Under the pieces are notes generated by a model. That model was given only the letters and a program-made list of their open reading frames with translations, ran no database searches and had not been told where the DNA came from. A stretch of DNA of 45,378 nt from assembly GCA_017406405.1 (NCBI GenBank), contig JAFQYO010000018.1, positions 1 to 45,378 of the forward strand. The letters run 5' to 3'. Origin of the DNA: Candidatus Saccharimonadota bacterium (GTDB taxonomy: Bacteria; Patescibacteriota; Saccharimonadia; Saccharimonadales; Saccharimonadaceae). This document shows, piece after piece, positions 16,333 to 25,544 of the stretch; the stretch's first letter is position 1; every line of letters starts with the position of its first letter. The translations under genes and the position numbers were made by a program.

Positions 16333-18117
16333 TTAGGCGGTTTCGGCGAATTGGGAGTTGTATAACTCGGCGTAAAAACCGTTCTTTTTTATCAGTTCGT
16401 CATGGTTTCCTTGTTCGACGATATTTCCGTCTTTTAGGACGAGGATTAAGTCGGCGTTTCGAATTGTCGAGAGGCGATGAGCGATGATGAAGGATGTGCG
16501 ATTTTTAGTCAATTTGTTAAAAGATTCTTGGATAAGTTGTTCGGCGCGGGTGTCGACGTTTGAGGTTGCCTCGTCAAGAATCATCATCGGTGAGTCTTTT
16601 ATCATGGCGCGGGTAATCGTCAAAAGCTGTTTTTCACCGGCGGAGATGTTGTCGGAATCTTCGGAGATTTTTGCTTTATAAGCGTGCTTCATCGACTCGA
16701 TAATATGGTCGATTCCGGCGGACTTAGCCGAGGATTTTATTTCGGCAAGGGTCGCGTTGGGGTTTCCGTAGGCGAGGTTTTCGCGGACGGTGCCGGAGAA
16801 AAGCCAGGTGTCTTGAAGGACCATGCCGAATATATTGCGGACGTCGGAGCGCTTCATCTCGCGAGTCGGGACGCCGTCGATGGTGATGTATCCAGAATCT
16901 GGGTCATAAAAGCGCATGAGGAGGTTTATTAAGGTCGTTTTTCCGGCGCCGGTCGGGCCGACGATGGCGACTTGAGAACCGGGCGCGATTTTTGCGGAGA
17001 AGTGTTTGATGATAGGTTTTTCTTTGTCGTAGCTAAAGCAGACGTCGTGGAATTCGACTTCGCCCTTTATTGTTTCGAGCTTTCTCGAAGGCTCTGGGTC
17101 GGGCGTTTCTTCGGGCTCGGCGAGGAATTTTTCGACACGTTCGACTGCGGCGAGGGTTTGTTGGATTGTGGCGACGATTTGGGAGAGATTCGAGAGAGGG
17201 TGGTTGAACTTCGAGAGATATTGGATGAAAGCCTGGATATTCCCGATGAGGAGTTTTCCGGACAGGACGAGATTCCCGCCGATTACACAAATCGCGATAT
17301 AACCGAGGTTGGTGAAGAAGTGGACGAACGGGAAGGCGAGTGAGCTTAAAAACTGAGCTTTCCAGGAATCGTCATAAAGCTTTTCGTTGACTTTTGAGAA
17401 TTCGCGGATGGAGGCGTCGGCGTGGGAGTTTGACTTTATGATGAGTTGGCCGGAATAATCTTCTTCTATGTGGGAGTTAAGTTTTCCGAGGACGGTGCGG
17501 CTCGAAACGAAATGCTTTTGGGCGCGGCGGGTGATTTTTGAGACGGAAAGAGCGACAATCGGAACGACGACAATGGCGACGAGAGCGAGACGGGCAGAGA
17601 TGACGACCATCATAATCACGCATCCGAGAATCGTGGTTAGATTTGTGATGATTTGGACAAGTTCTTCGGAGAGCGAGCCCGCAAGAACGTCGACATCGTT
17701 CGAGAGGATGCTAAGTGTGTCGCCGAATTGAACTTTATCAAAGTATGAAACGGGAAGTTTCATGATTTTTTCGATGATTTTTGTACGGAGAGATTTTGTA
17801 TAGTAAGCGGTCATTTTTCCGAGGAGGTAGCTTTGGAGGTAGCCGAGGAGCCCGGAGACGAGGTAGATGACAATAAGTTGGATGGCGGAGGTTTTTATCG
17901 GGGCGAGATTAAGCTTCCCTGTTTCCGAAATTGAGGCGACGGCGGAATTTGTCATATCGCCGAGGATTTTCGGAGAGAGGAGGGCGAGAATTGTGCTTAA
18001 AATCGCAAAGGTAATAGCGACGATGATTGTGAGCCGAAACGGCTTTAGGGTTTTTAAGAGGTATTTCAGGGAGTTTCGTGGGTTTTTCGCGGTTTCTTTG
18101 ACGAATTTAACGGGCAT
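16333..18117 (-). CDS. ABC exporter half-transporter, catalytically canonical subunit
   Basis: This has an N-terminal six-helix type IV exporter domain (residues about 20-330) and a C-terminal ATPase: Walker A GPTGAGKT (about 388), signature ISAGEKQ (normally LSGGQ, with Ala for Gly), Walker B MMILDEATS (about 512) with the catalytic Glu, and H-loop IAHRLST. Length 594 is normal for YheH/BmrD/TM288-type subunits. Its ATG overlaps the end of the partner gene by 11 nt, so the two are co-translated and probably form a heterodimer exporting lipids, peptides or drugs; the substrate is unknown. Confidence 0.85.
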   Translation of the reverse strand: MPVKFVKETAKNPRNSLKYLLKTLKPFRLTIIVAITFAILSTILALLSPKILGDMTNSAVASISETGKLNLAPIKTSAIQLIVIYLVSGLLGYLQSYLLGKMTAYYTKSLRTKIIEKIMKLPVSYFDKVQFGDTLSILSNDVDVLAGSLSEELVQIITNLTTILGCVIMMVVISARLALVAIVVVPIVALSVSKITRRAQKHFVSSRTVLGKLNSHIEEDYSGQLIIKSNSHADASIREFSKVNEKLYDDSWKAQFLSSLAFPFVHFFTNLGYIAICVIGGNLVLSGKLLIGNIQAFIQYLSKFNHPLSNLSQIVATIQQTLAAVERVEKFLAEPEETPDPEPSRKLETIKGEVEFHDVCFSYDKEKPIIKHFSAKIAPGSQVAIVGPTGAGKTTLINLLMRFYDPDSGYITIDGVPTREMKRSDVRNIFGMVLQDTWLFSGTVRENLAYGNPNATLAEIKSSAKSAGIDHIIESMKHAYKAKISEDSDNISAGEKQLLTITRAMIKDSPMMILDEATSNVDTRAEQLIQESFNKLTKNRTSFIIAHRLSTIRNADLILVLKDGNIVEQGNHDELIKKNGFYAELYNSQFAETA

Positions 18118-19855
18118 AACTCAACTCCTTCTTATACTCATTTTCAGACATTTGGCTTTTGACAATTTGTTGGTATGTTTTGCAGGTCTTCAATAGGTCG
18201 AGATGGGTTCCTTTTCCGACGATTTTTCCTTTATCTAAGACGATGATTTGGTCGGCGGACTTTATGGTGCTGACTCTCTGGGCGACGATAAGGACGACGG
18301 AACTTTCTGTTTCTTTCTTTAAGGCTTCGCGAAGCTTTTTGTCGGTTTTCATATCAAGGGCGGAAAAACTATCATCAAAAATGTAGATTTCGGGGGATTT
18401 TGCGACAGCGCGAGCGATAGAAAGGCGTTGTTTTTGACCGCCGGAGACGTTCGAGCCGCCTTGGGCGATGTGCGAAGAAAATTTCTTTTCTTGTTTTTCG
18501 ATAAATTCGGAAGATTGAGAGATTTGCGCGGCTTTTTCGACAAGGTTTTTAGGCGCGGATTCGTTTCCGAATTTTATGTTTGAATTTATGTCGCCGGAGA
18601 AGAGGATTCCGCGCTGGGGGACATACCCGATTCGGCGCATAAGGTCGAGCTCGCTGTAGTTTTTTATTTCGAGATTGTTGATGAGGATTTTCCCGGAAGT
18701 CGGGTCATAGAATCTGGGGACAAGAGAAATCAAAGTCGATTTTCCCGAGCCGGTCGAGCCGATGAAGGCGGTGGTTTTTCCGGCTTCGGCTTTGAAGGAG
18801 ATGTTGTCGAGAACTTTTTGTTCAGCATCCGGATATGAAAAATCGACGTGTGAGAATTCGACGCTCGGGATTTTTTCTGGTTCACCTAGAGTTTCTGGTT
18901 TCCATTTTATTTTTGGAGAAGTTTTTAGGACTTCGTTAATACGGGCGGCGGAAACGTTTGCGCGCGGGAGAACCACAAACAGCATGGTTAAAATAAGGAA
19001 GGATATAATCACGCTCGCGGAGTATTCGAGAAAAGCCATCATGTTTCCGAGATAGGAGATGTTGGTTTCGAGGCGGGAAATTCCTATCCAGACAACAAGG
19101 AGGCTGGTTCCGTTGAAAATAAAGCTAATCAAGGGGTCTTGGAGAGCGAAGATTTTATTGATAAAGATGATAGTTTTTGTTAGGTGGTCGTTTGCGCGTT
19201 CAAATTTTTCCTTTTCGCGAGTTTCGTTGTTAAAGGCGCGGACGACGCGGAGTCCGGTCAGATTTTCTCGGGCGATTAAGGTGATTTTGTCTATCAAGGT
19301 TTGAAAAATCTTAAATTTTGGAATAACGAGGCCGAGGATGATGATCGAGAAGAAAATCACACTGCTGACAGCGAGAGCCATAATCCAGGTCATATCAGGA
19401 GCGACTCGGAAGGCTTGAAAGATGGCGCCGATGCCCATGAGAGGGGCACGAAGCATCATCGTCAGCATCATCATAACGGCCGACTGGACTTGGGAGATGT
19501 CGTTTGTGGTGCGAGTAATAAGCGACGCGGTGCTGAAATTGTCGATGTCGGAGACAGAGAGGGAGAGAACTTTTTTATAGAAGTCGGCGCGGAGGTCGCG
19601 GGAGAAGGCTGCTCCGACGCGAGAGGAAAAGAAATGTGTAACAATCGAGGCAAAAACGGCGACAAGAGTAAATCCGAGCATGTGAAGGCCGGCGTTTATT
19701 GTATAGGTTGAGTCGCCTTTCGTGATGCCGTTGTTGACTATGTCGGCCATGATGGTCGGAAGCTGAAGCGAACACCAGATTTGAAGACAAAGAAAAACAA
19801 TGAGCAAGACGCATTGGAAGAAGTACGGCTTTAGATATTTCAGCAGTTTGAGCAT
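18107..19855 (-). CDS. ABC exporter half-transporter, degenerate-site subunit
   Basis: Six membrane segments in the N-terminal half precede an ATPase with Walker A GSTGSGKST (about 366), signature VSGGQKQR (about 471) and Walker B IYIFDDSFSALD (about 494). The residue after the Walker B Asp is Asp, not the catalytic Glu, and the H-loop reads VAQRVST with Gln in place of His. These two changes mark the non-catalytic nucleotide site of heterodimeric exporters such as BmrC/TM287. Length is 582. It is first in a two-gene operon, with the start 6 nt after TGATATAAT (leaderless type). Confidence 0.87.
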   Translation of the reverse strand: MLKLLKYLKPYFFQCVLLIVFLCLQIWCSLQLPTIMADIVNNGITKGDSTYTINAGLHMLGFTLVAVFASIVTHFFSSRVGAAFSRDLRADFYKKVLSLSVSDIDNFSTASLITRTTNDISQVQSAVMMMLTMMLRAPLMGIGAIFQAFRVAPDMTWIMALAVSSVIFFSIIILGLVIPKFKIFQTLIDKITLIARENLTGLRVVRAFNNETREKEKFERANDHLTKTIIFINKIFALQDPLISFIFNGTSLLVVWIGISRLETNISYLGNMMAFLEYSASVIISFLILTMLFVVLPRANVSAARINEVLKTSPKIKWKPETLGEPEKIPSVEFSHVDFSYPDAEQKVLDNISFKAEAGKTTAFIGSTGSGKSTLISLVPRFYDPTSGKILINNLEIKNYSELDLMRRIGYVPQRGILFSGDINSNIKFGNESAPKNLVEKAAQISQSSEFIEKQEKKFSSHIAQGGSNVSGGQKQRLSIARAVAKSPEIYIFDDSFSALDMKTDKKLREALKKETESSVVLIVAQRVSTIKSADQIIVLDKGKIVGKGTHLDLLKTCKTYQQIVKSQMSENEYKKELSYAR

Positions 19856-19861
19856 TAGATT

Positions 19862-19870
19862 ATTATATCA
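19862..19870 (-). promoter_or_regulatory. ABC operon extended -10 box, leaderless type
   Basis: TGATATAAT (minus strand) ends 6 nt before the ATG at 19855. Confidence 0.6.
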
Positions 19871-19878
19871 TGTTTATA

Positions 19879-20910
19879 CTAAACGTGGCGGATTTTCTTT
19901 CGCGCGGATTCGACGGTTTTCGTCAAGAGATATTTCGAGGGGTTTATGACGAGGTCGTGGGCTGGGGTATATTTATATTCTTCGCATCCGAAACTTCGCT
20001 TGAATTCGGAGACGCCGTAAAACCTGTGATTTCTTTCTTCTTGGCCGACGATTCCCCAGAGATTGTAGCGCTCGATGCCACGTTTTCTGGCTTCGGTCAT
20101 AGCGGAGAGGTGAAGAAGGGGGGCGGCGGAGTATTTTGTTCCGAGCTCAGAGGAGACGCCGTAATGATAGCTAGCTTCGTTCCCATAAAAAATCATGAAG
20201 TTCATCGCAAGAGTTTCTCCGTCTTTTCGCGCGGTGTACATAAGAACTTCGTCGTGTTTTGAGAACGCTTCGAATTGTTTTGTGAGGAAGGAGTCGGAGA
20301 AAGCGACGTATTTTTGGCGCGAGGCGTGAAGTTTTTCGAGACGACAGAATTCCTTCATGATTCCCGGGTCGGACGTGGAGGAGATTTCTATATCATTTTT
20401 TAAGGCTTTTCGGTATTTTCTTCGGAAACCTTGCGAAGCGCTGGCTAGGATTTCTTCCTCGGTTTTTCTTAGGTCAAGAATCCCGGCGTATTCGACGGAA
20501 AGATACATCGGAGATTTTTTTAGGCCGAGTTCTTTCATGAGTTTTAAGGACTCTTCGGAGAGTTCGAGCTGAGGGCGAATACGCGCAAAAACACATTTGA
20601 AACGTTTTGCTTCTTTTTTTATGTCTTCGAAAACGGCTTTTATGAGAGGTTTGTCGTTCCAGTCGAGAATTGGCCCGCCGGCAATAGCGAGATGACGACC
20701 GCGTTTTGCAGTTTCGACAACCCCAGCGTAAGCCCCGATGATAGTTCCGTTTTCATCGACGGCAATTTTTCGGACGATGTCGTTTCCTCTCGAGGCGTGA
20801 AATTCGTAAAAATCCCAGCTCTGGAGAAAGTTTGAGGATTTGTCCGAGATGATAAATTTGTCCCAGTTTTCTCGGTTTCCTGCGTCGATTAAAACTATTT
20901 TTCTTGTCAT
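19879..20910 (-). CDS. FemAB/FemX-type peptidoglycan cross-bridge aminoacyltransferase
   Basis: FemAB enzymes use aminoacyl-tRNA to add bridge amino acids to lipid II or related precursors at the cytoplasmic face of the membrane. The double-GNAT fold is suggested by FLQSWDFYEFHASRG at the N-terminus, LAIAGGPILDW, YRKALKNDIEI in the middle, and the family close RYNLWGI...HRFYGVSEFKRSFG. Length is 343. It is the last gene of a five-gene operon and overlaps its paralogue by 4 nt (ATGA). Both share GGPILDWNDKPL, so they arose by duplication and may add successive residues, as FemX/FemA do. Confidence 0.82.
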   Translation of the reverse strand: MTRKIVLIDAGNRENWDKFIISDKSSNFLQSWDFYEFHASRGNDIVRKIAVDENGTIIGAYAGVVETAKRGRHLAIAGGPILDWNDKPLIKAVFEDIKKEAKRFKCVFARIRPQLELSEESLKLMKELGLKKSPMYLSVEYAGILDLRKTEEEILASASQGFRRKYRKALKNDIEISSTSDPGIMKEFCRLEKLHASRQKYVAFSDSFLTKQFEAFSKHDEVLMYTARKDGETLAMNFMIFYGNEASYHYGVSSELGTKYSAAPLLHLSAMTEARKRGIERYNLWGIVGQEERNHRFYGVSEFKRSFGCEEYKYTPAHDLVINPSKYLLTKTVESARKKIRHV

Positions 20911-21908
20911 AAGTTCCTTTTCTTTTTTCTTGCGGTTTCGATTATTTCGTCGAATTTATAGAGAAGTTTGTTTACGACGATATCATGAGCGGGAAGAAAC
21001 TCGACGATTTCTCCGCCGAAGCCGGTTTTAAAGGTCGTTACTCCGGAATAGCGGTGATTTTCGACGCCGGGCGGGGCGATTCCCCAGAGATTAAAGCGCT
21101 CGAAACCGGCTTCTTTTAGGTCGCGGATTGCGCGCCAGAGCAGAGCATAAGCGCCGGGGAGCTTTCGATTTAGCTCGGTCGAAGCAGCTTCGAAATATTC
21201 AGCCTCTTTCCCGAAGGAAATAATAAGCCCATAGGCGATAGGTTCTCCTTCTTTTGTTCTTGAGACATAGAGGCGGAAATTTTTCGGGGAGAAGGAAGAT
21301 TTTTCGGCGAACAGTTCTTTTTTCGAGGGCGGGACGAAATTTTGACGCTTTGCGGTTTCAGACTGGACGGAATGAAATTCTTCGAGCATTTTTTCGGAAG
21401 AATCTTCAAGAACGGAGATTTCGAACTTTTCGGCTCGGCGAACTTCGTATCGGGTTTGGCGACGCATTTCCATTAGAAGTTCTTCTTCGGATTTTTTGAG
21501 GTTGAGGATAACTGTATTTTGGGCGTGAAGATGCATCGGAGATAAGCGCAAATCGAATTTGTTCTTCTCGGCAGTGTTTCTAAGAAGCGCTTCGTTTTCT
21601 TTCGTATTTAAGAGTTGGGGGCGGAAACGAACAAAAACGCATTTATTCGATTTTGCTTCTTCGAGGATGGATTTAAAGAGTTTTTCCCTAAGCGGCTTGT
21701 CGTTCCAGTCGAGAATTGGCCCGCCCGGGATTTCTAGATAGCGGCCGCGTTTAGCGTCTTTTATGATTCCGAGATAGAGAGCGCGGTCGTCAAATGTTCG
21801 CATGATGAGTTTTCGGCCGAGTTCTTTGTTCATTTCGGCCCAAAGCGGGCTTTGAAGGAAATTTGAGGAGGGGTTTTCTTCTAGGATTTTTTGCCAGATT
21901 TCTTGCAT
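20907..21908 (-). CDS. FemAB/FemX-type peptidoglycan cross-bridge aminoacyltransferase (paralogue)
   Basis: This is a paralogue of the next gene, with the same landmarks: FLQSPLWAEMNKELG, LEIPGGPILDWNDKPL, QTRYEVRRAEKFEI, and RFNLWGIAPPGVENHRYSG followed by TFKTGFGGE. Length is 333. The N-terminal Trp-rich substrate loop and the C-terminal NLWG motif are intact, so it should be active. The ATG overlaps the DegT stop by one base (TAATG) and the gene runs 4 nt into the second FemAB. Confidence 0.82.
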   Translation of the reverse strand: MQEIWQKILEENPSSNFLQSPLWAEMNKELGRKLIMRTFDDRALYLGIIKDAKRGRYLEIPGGPILDWNDKPLREKLFKSILEEAKSNKCVFVRFRPQLLNTKENEALLRNTAEKNKFDLRLSPMHLHAQNTVILNLKKSEEELLMEMRRQTRYEVRRAEKFEISVLEDSSEKMLEEFHSVQSETAKRQNFVPPSKKELFAEKSSFSPKNFRLYVSRTKEGEPIAYGLIISFGKEAEYFEAASTELNRKLPGAYALLWRAIRDLKEAGFERFNLWGIAPPGVENHRYSGVTTFKTGFGGEIVEFLPAHDIVVNKLLYKFDEIIETARKKKRNL

Positions 21909-23041
21909 TATTTTGTCCTCCGGAAACTTTTGATTATTTTTTCGGCTTCTTTTAGTTCGTTTTTATGAGTTTCGTCTTTATACCAAGTTGGGAGATTTAT
22001 AACTTCTTTCGAGAAGCGGACGGCGTTCGGGCAGGAGGCCTCGGGGTAGTGAAGTGATTTATAATATCTTTCGGGAGCGACAGGTACTTCGTACCATAAC
22101 TCCTCGAGACGAAAACCGTGTTTTTTCAACTCTTTAAGACAAGCTTCGCGGTTTTCGACGAGATAATATTTTCGGAGAGGGGTTGGGCGGAGGGATTTTA
22201 ACTGAGAAAGAGCGAGTTTCGACTGCCAGTTTGTGATAGTTCGGGACGAGTCAAGAGCGGTGTCGGCCGAACGCTCAATCCAGCGAAGTTTTAGGAGAAG
22301 GCCGAGGAATGGCTTCTCGAGGTGAAGATGAGTAAGCCCGCGCGCGATAACTCCGAAGAGAGGATACCAGCCCGCCCGCATTGAGTCACCAAGCTTCGGA
22401 AGTTTTAAGTCGGATTTTTTGAATGATTTTGGGAAGGAAAAATTGTTTCGAAGGACAACGGCGCCGCCGATAATAGTGTCTATCGACTTTCCCTTTCCGA
22501 AGGAAAGGCAGGCTGAGTCGCCGACCGTGCCGATTTCTCGACCATCAGCGTATTTTCGTCCGGCACAATGAGCAAGGTCTTCTATCATAAGTAGTCCGTA
22601 TTTTTCTTTTATTTTTTCAAAGCCGGAAATATCACAGGGGATTCCGAAGGTGTTCTGGAGGATAAAGACCTTTAGAAGTTTATCTTCTTTTATTTTAGAC
22701 TCGAGAGATTCTTTAGAGAAGTCCGGAGAAGATTTTTCTATGTCGATATAAACCGGCTCGAGTCCAGCCTTTTTTACGGCCTCCGCGACGGCTTTACAGG
22801 TGAATCCGTTGACGGCAACGTGGTCACCTTTTTTAATTTTTCCTGAGTCGAGAAAGGATTTTAAAGCGAGGAAAATCGCGGTACGACCGGAATAAACAAG
22901 CGAGACTTGAGAGATTTCAGTCTTAAAACGTTTCGCGAGCTCCTTCTCGAGGTTTTTATAGTCCGAGCTCGTCCCGAGCGAAAAAAGGTGGGAAAGAGTC
23001 GCGCGTCCTGAATAATTTGAGGCGAGTCCGAGAAAGAGCAT
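21908..23041 (-). CDS. DegT/DnrJ/EryC1-family PLP aminotransferase
   Basis: This is a fold-type I PLP aminotransferase of the sugar-aminating DegT family. Landmarks are YSGRTAIFLALKSFL (cofactor phosphate region), QNTFGIPCD, IEDLAHCAG with the PLP-ring Asp, and SFGKGKSIDTIIGG with the Schiff-base Lys in the family's usual place. Length 377 is normal. A sugar substrate is not certain. In the operon it follows a hydrolase and precedes two FemAB genes, so it may make a wall or glycan amino-sugar, or act on an amino-acid precursor. Confidence 0.8.
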   Translation of the reverse strand: MLFLGLASNYSGRATLSHLFSLGTSSDYKNLEKELAKRFKTEISQVSLVYSGRTAIFLALKSFLDSGKIKKGDHVAVNGFTCKAVAEAVKKAGLEPVYIDIEKSSPDFSKESLESKIKEDKLLKVFILQNTFGIPCDISGFEKIKEKYGLLMIEDLAHCAGRKYADGREIGTVGDSACLSFGKGKSIDTIIGGAVVLRNNFSFPKSFKKSDLKLPKLGDSMRAGWYPLFGVIARGLTHLHLEKPFLGLLLKLRWIERSADTALDSSRTITNWQSKLALSQLKSLRPTPLRKYYLVENREACLKELKKHGFRLEELWYEVPVAPERYYKSLHYPEASCPNAVRFSKEVINLPTWYKDETHKNELKEAEKIIKSFRRTK

Positions 23042-23724
23042 TAGTTTTTCTCCTTTAGGACTTCGAGGATAGCGGAGGCGAGCCCATCAGGGTCGGAGAT
23101 ATATGGAGCGTGGGTCCAGTTCTCGAAGAATTTTAGTGTCGAGTTTTTTAGGGATTTATGGAGAGCTTTTGCTTGGCGAGGAGGGGTAACGTCATCTTTT
23201 TCTCCCCAAAGAATTGTAGTCGGGGTCGTTACTTTTTTAAGGTCGAGATTTTTATCTGAGTCGAGCATGTTTGAGAGGGTTTTTTTCATGTTTTCCGGGG
23301 CATGGTCATAATCCGAGGCGCCGATGAGTTTATGATAGATTTTCGAGAGAAGGGGAAGCTTTTTTAGCGGAGCGCCGAGTTTAGAGACGGTGCGGAGGAT
23401 GTCTCGCTTTTTAGATGGTTCATAAACTCCGGCAGAGTCGAGGAGAATGAGGCGTTTTAACTTATTTGGGGTTTTTGAACAGAGGTTGAGGAGGATGCGG
23501 CCGCCGTTAGAATGTCCGAGGGCGATGGAACCGTCCGGAATATTCTCGTCCGCCCAGTTAACGTATTCGTCGATTGTCCAGATTCGCTCGCTTTTTTTTG
23601 TCAAACCGGGAACGTTAAGCATTTTTATCTCGATGCCAGAATCTTCTAGACTTTTTAAGGTCTTTTGCCATGGTTCGACAGAATATGTCCAGCCGTGGAT
23701 AATATAAAGAGTTTTCTTTTTCAT
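23041..23724 (-). CDS. Alpha/beta-hydrolase
   Basis: This is a serine hydrolase of about 227 residues. The oxyanion-hole motif is YIIHGWTYS, the nucleophile elbow GHSNGG, the acid lies in ILWGEKDDVTP, and the base in NWTHAPYI, so the triad is complete. The cap region (SKLGAPLKKLPLLSKIYHKLIG) is helical. There is no signal peptide, hence it is cytosolic. The substrate is unknown; it starts 1 nt after the Mur ligase stop and overlaps the aminotransferase start by one base, so it belongs to the envelope operon. Confidence 0.78.
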   Translation of the reverse strand: MKKKTLYIIHGWTYSVEPWQKTLKSLEDSGIEIKMLNVPGLTKKSERIWTIDEYVNWADENIPDGSIALGHSNGGRILLNLCSKTPNKLKRLILLDSAGVYEPSKKRDILRTVSKLGAPLKKLPLLSKIYHKLIGASDYDHAPENMKKTLSNMLDSDKNLDLKKVTTPTTILWGEKDDVTPPRQAKALHKSLKNSTLKFFENWTHAPYISDPDGLASAILEVLKEKN

Positions 23725-23725
23725 T

Positions 23726-24997
23726 TTAATCTAGCCCTCGTTTTTTTCGACGTCTTCTCGCGGCAGGTTCGCGACGGCAAAGTTTAGACGCGTCTTCGGG
23801 GTTTTCGAGAAGCTTTTCGATAATCCATTCGAGGTATTGAGAGCCTTTGAAAATGATGGTTTCTTCGCCGGTCGTGTTTTTTTCGATGTAGGCGAGGGCT
23901 TTCCTCGGGTCGAGGGTAGTCTTCGGCGAGAAACCGAGCTCTTTAAGCCTCGGGGCGGTGTATTGTTTTGTTCTCCGACCGACGAGGATGATTTCTTCGG
24001 GGTTTACGGAGGCGATTAAATCGGCGAGCTTTTTATGTTCTTTTCCTTCGATTTCGCCTTGTTCGACAATGTCGCCTATAATAAGCCATTTGTGGCTTGC
24101 GTGAAGGGATTTCGCCATCTCGAGAATGCTTTGCATGGAGATAATATGAGCGTTATAGCTCGAGTCGATGAGTTTTAGGCCTTTTTTTCCGTAGAAGAAG
24201 CTCGAACGGCTCGGGGGAAGTGGCATGTCGGAAAAATCGGTTTTTAGGGGGATTTTTAGGTATTTCATGAGGTCTTTTAGCATGAGGAGCTGAATCGAGA
24301 GGTCGCGAGGCTGGGGGGAGTTGAAATGAAAGCTACAGTTCATTGTTCCGAAGTCAGTACGGGTCGGATAAACAATGTATTTTTTCATGTCGGATTTTTT
24401 GTATTCGTTTACACGAGCTTTGATGTTTTTTGTCGCTTTTTTCATGAGTTCAGAATCGCCGTCGATAAAAACGAGGCATTTTGTGTTTTCGGGGAGTTTT
24501 GCAAATTCGTCGGTGATTGCGTCGTCAAGAGAGGCGAACTTTCCTTCTTTTACTTCTTGTTCGAATTGAATCGCGTGGGAACGACCGAGAGAAATCCATA
24601 AAGTTATCTCGGGCTTTAGCCAGCTCGCAAGAAATTCGGTCTCATGAGGGCGCTCGCCGTCTATTTCGACGACATAAAATTGTTCGGAGTGTTTATAGTA
24701 AAGAGAGCGGAGCGGAGCGGCGATAAGGAGAAAAAGCCAGCGAAGCTTCGAGCCTTTTATTCCCTTCAGACCGAGGATATCGAAGGCAACGCCAAAGGCG
24801 GAGTTTGCGTCGTGAGAATAATGCGCGTCTTTTCCGAGTTCAAACTCGACGAGGTGGAGCATGGTCGTTTTCCCGGCGGAACCAGTAAGAGCGATAATTC
24901 GAGGATTCCAGCGTTTAAGAGAAAAATTCGCGAAGAAACGAAAATATCCGGCCGCGATAAAATAGAAACGCTTTTTTAGGTGCGCTATAGTTGTCAT
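23726..24997 (-). CDS. Mur ligase family protein (MurF-like)
   Basis: This is an ATP-dependent amide ligase of the MurC-F type. It has the P-loop ALTGSAGKTT, the central-domain EIDGERPHE (acidic metal site), and a C-terminal domain with SSYNAH (MurF-like 'DxYNANP') and LIIGDIVEQGE (similar to 'LGDMLELG' of MurF). The usual MurF N-terminal UDP-binding domain is short and replaced by an aromatic, possibly membrane-associated segment (FYFIAAGYFRFF). The start is set at 24997: an ATG 6 nt after TATACT; a longer frame reaching 25114 would overlap rpsJ and its terminator. Length is 423. It heads the envelope operon. Confidence 0.78.
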   Translation of the reverse strand: MTTIAHLKKRFYFIAAGYFRFFANFSLKRWNPRIIALTGSAGKTTMLHLVEFELGKDAHYSHDANSAFGVAFDILGLKGIKGSKLRWLFLLIAAPLRSLYYKHSEQFYVVEIDGERPHETEFLASWLKPEITLWISLGRSHAIQFEQEVKEGKFASLDDAITDEFAKLPENTKCLVFIDGDSELMKKATKNIKARVNEYKKSDMKKYIVYPTRTDFGTMNCSFHFNSPQPRDLSIQLLMLKDLMKYLKIPLKTDFSDMPLPPSRSSFFYGKKGLKLIDSSYNAHIISMQSILEMAKSLHASHKWLIIGDIVEQGEIEGKEHKKLADLIASVNPEEIILVGRRTKQYTAPRLKELGFSPKTTLDPRKALAYIEKNTTGEETIIFKGSQYLEWIIEKLLENPEDASKLCRREPAARRRRKKRGLD

Positions 24998-25010
24998 AAG
25001 AATAGTATAC

Positions 25011-25039
25011 AAAAAACCTGCCGTTTCGACAAGTTTTTT
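25011..25039 (-). terminator. rpsJ terminator
   Basis: On the minus strand a 13-pair stem (with two G-U pairs) closes an AAA loop and ends in six T residues. The T-run abuts the -10 box (TATACT, 25004-25009) of the Mur ligase gene, so the end of one unit is the start of the next. Confidence 0.8.
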
Positions 25040-25055
25040 GTGTTTATGGTTTTTT

Positions 25056-25385
25056 CTACATGCGGATTTCGGCATCGACGCCGGCCGGAAGAGCGAGGTT
25101 TTGAAGAGATTCAATCGTCTTTGGGGTCGCGTTTGAGATGTCGATGAGGCGTTTGTGGACTTTCATTTCGAAAGCTTCGCCGCCGGTTTTATAAACGTGC
25201 GGGGATTTTACGACGGTGAAGGTCGAGCGTTTCGTCGGAAGAGGGACGGGACCCGAGACGGTCGCGCCGGTTCGAATCGCTGTGTCGACGATTTGTTTCG
25301 CGCTTTGGTCAATAACGCGGTGGTCGTAAGCGCGGAGACGAATACGGATTTTTAGACCTTCGTTTTTTGTGGCTTTTTCTGCCAT
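25056..25385 (-). CDS. rpsJ: 30S ribosomal protein S10
   Basis: S10 is a 30S head protein and also NusE in antitermination. [20 protein letters not shown] at the N-terminus and [19 protein letters not shown] are diagnostic. The start chosen is MAEKATKNE at 25385, preceded by AAAGGA; the frame extends upstream to 25433 without a ribosome-binding site. The protein is 109 residues. It stands alone: the next gene is a Mur ligase, not rplC, and the gene before it is divergent, so S10 is outside the usual S10-spc operon. A terminator follows. Confidence 0.93.
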   Translation of the reverse strand: MAEKATKNEGLKIRIRLRAYDHRVIDQSAKQIVDTAIRTGATVSGPVPLPTKRSTFTVVKSPHVYKTGGEAFEMKVHKRLIDISNATPKTIESLQNLALPAGVDAEIRM

Positions 25386-25544
25386 GAATTCCTTTCTTTC
25401 TCTATAACTTCGGATTTTCGCGGAAGAAGGCAAAAGTCGACGAGTTTTTAGAGATTGATACTTAATTTTTTATACATATATATTATATATGGTTTTAGGG
25501 GTTTGGTCAAGGACACGCTTTGAAAATTTTAGAAAAATTTGGGC

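Noticed and set aside
24998-25114. N-terminal extension of the Mur ligase
   Set aside because: It would overlap rpsJ and its terminator; a -10 box directly precedes the internal ATG at 24997.
25386-25433. N-terminal extension of S10
   Set aside because: No ribosome-binding site upstream; AAAGGA precedes the ATG at 25385, and S10 homologues begin there.
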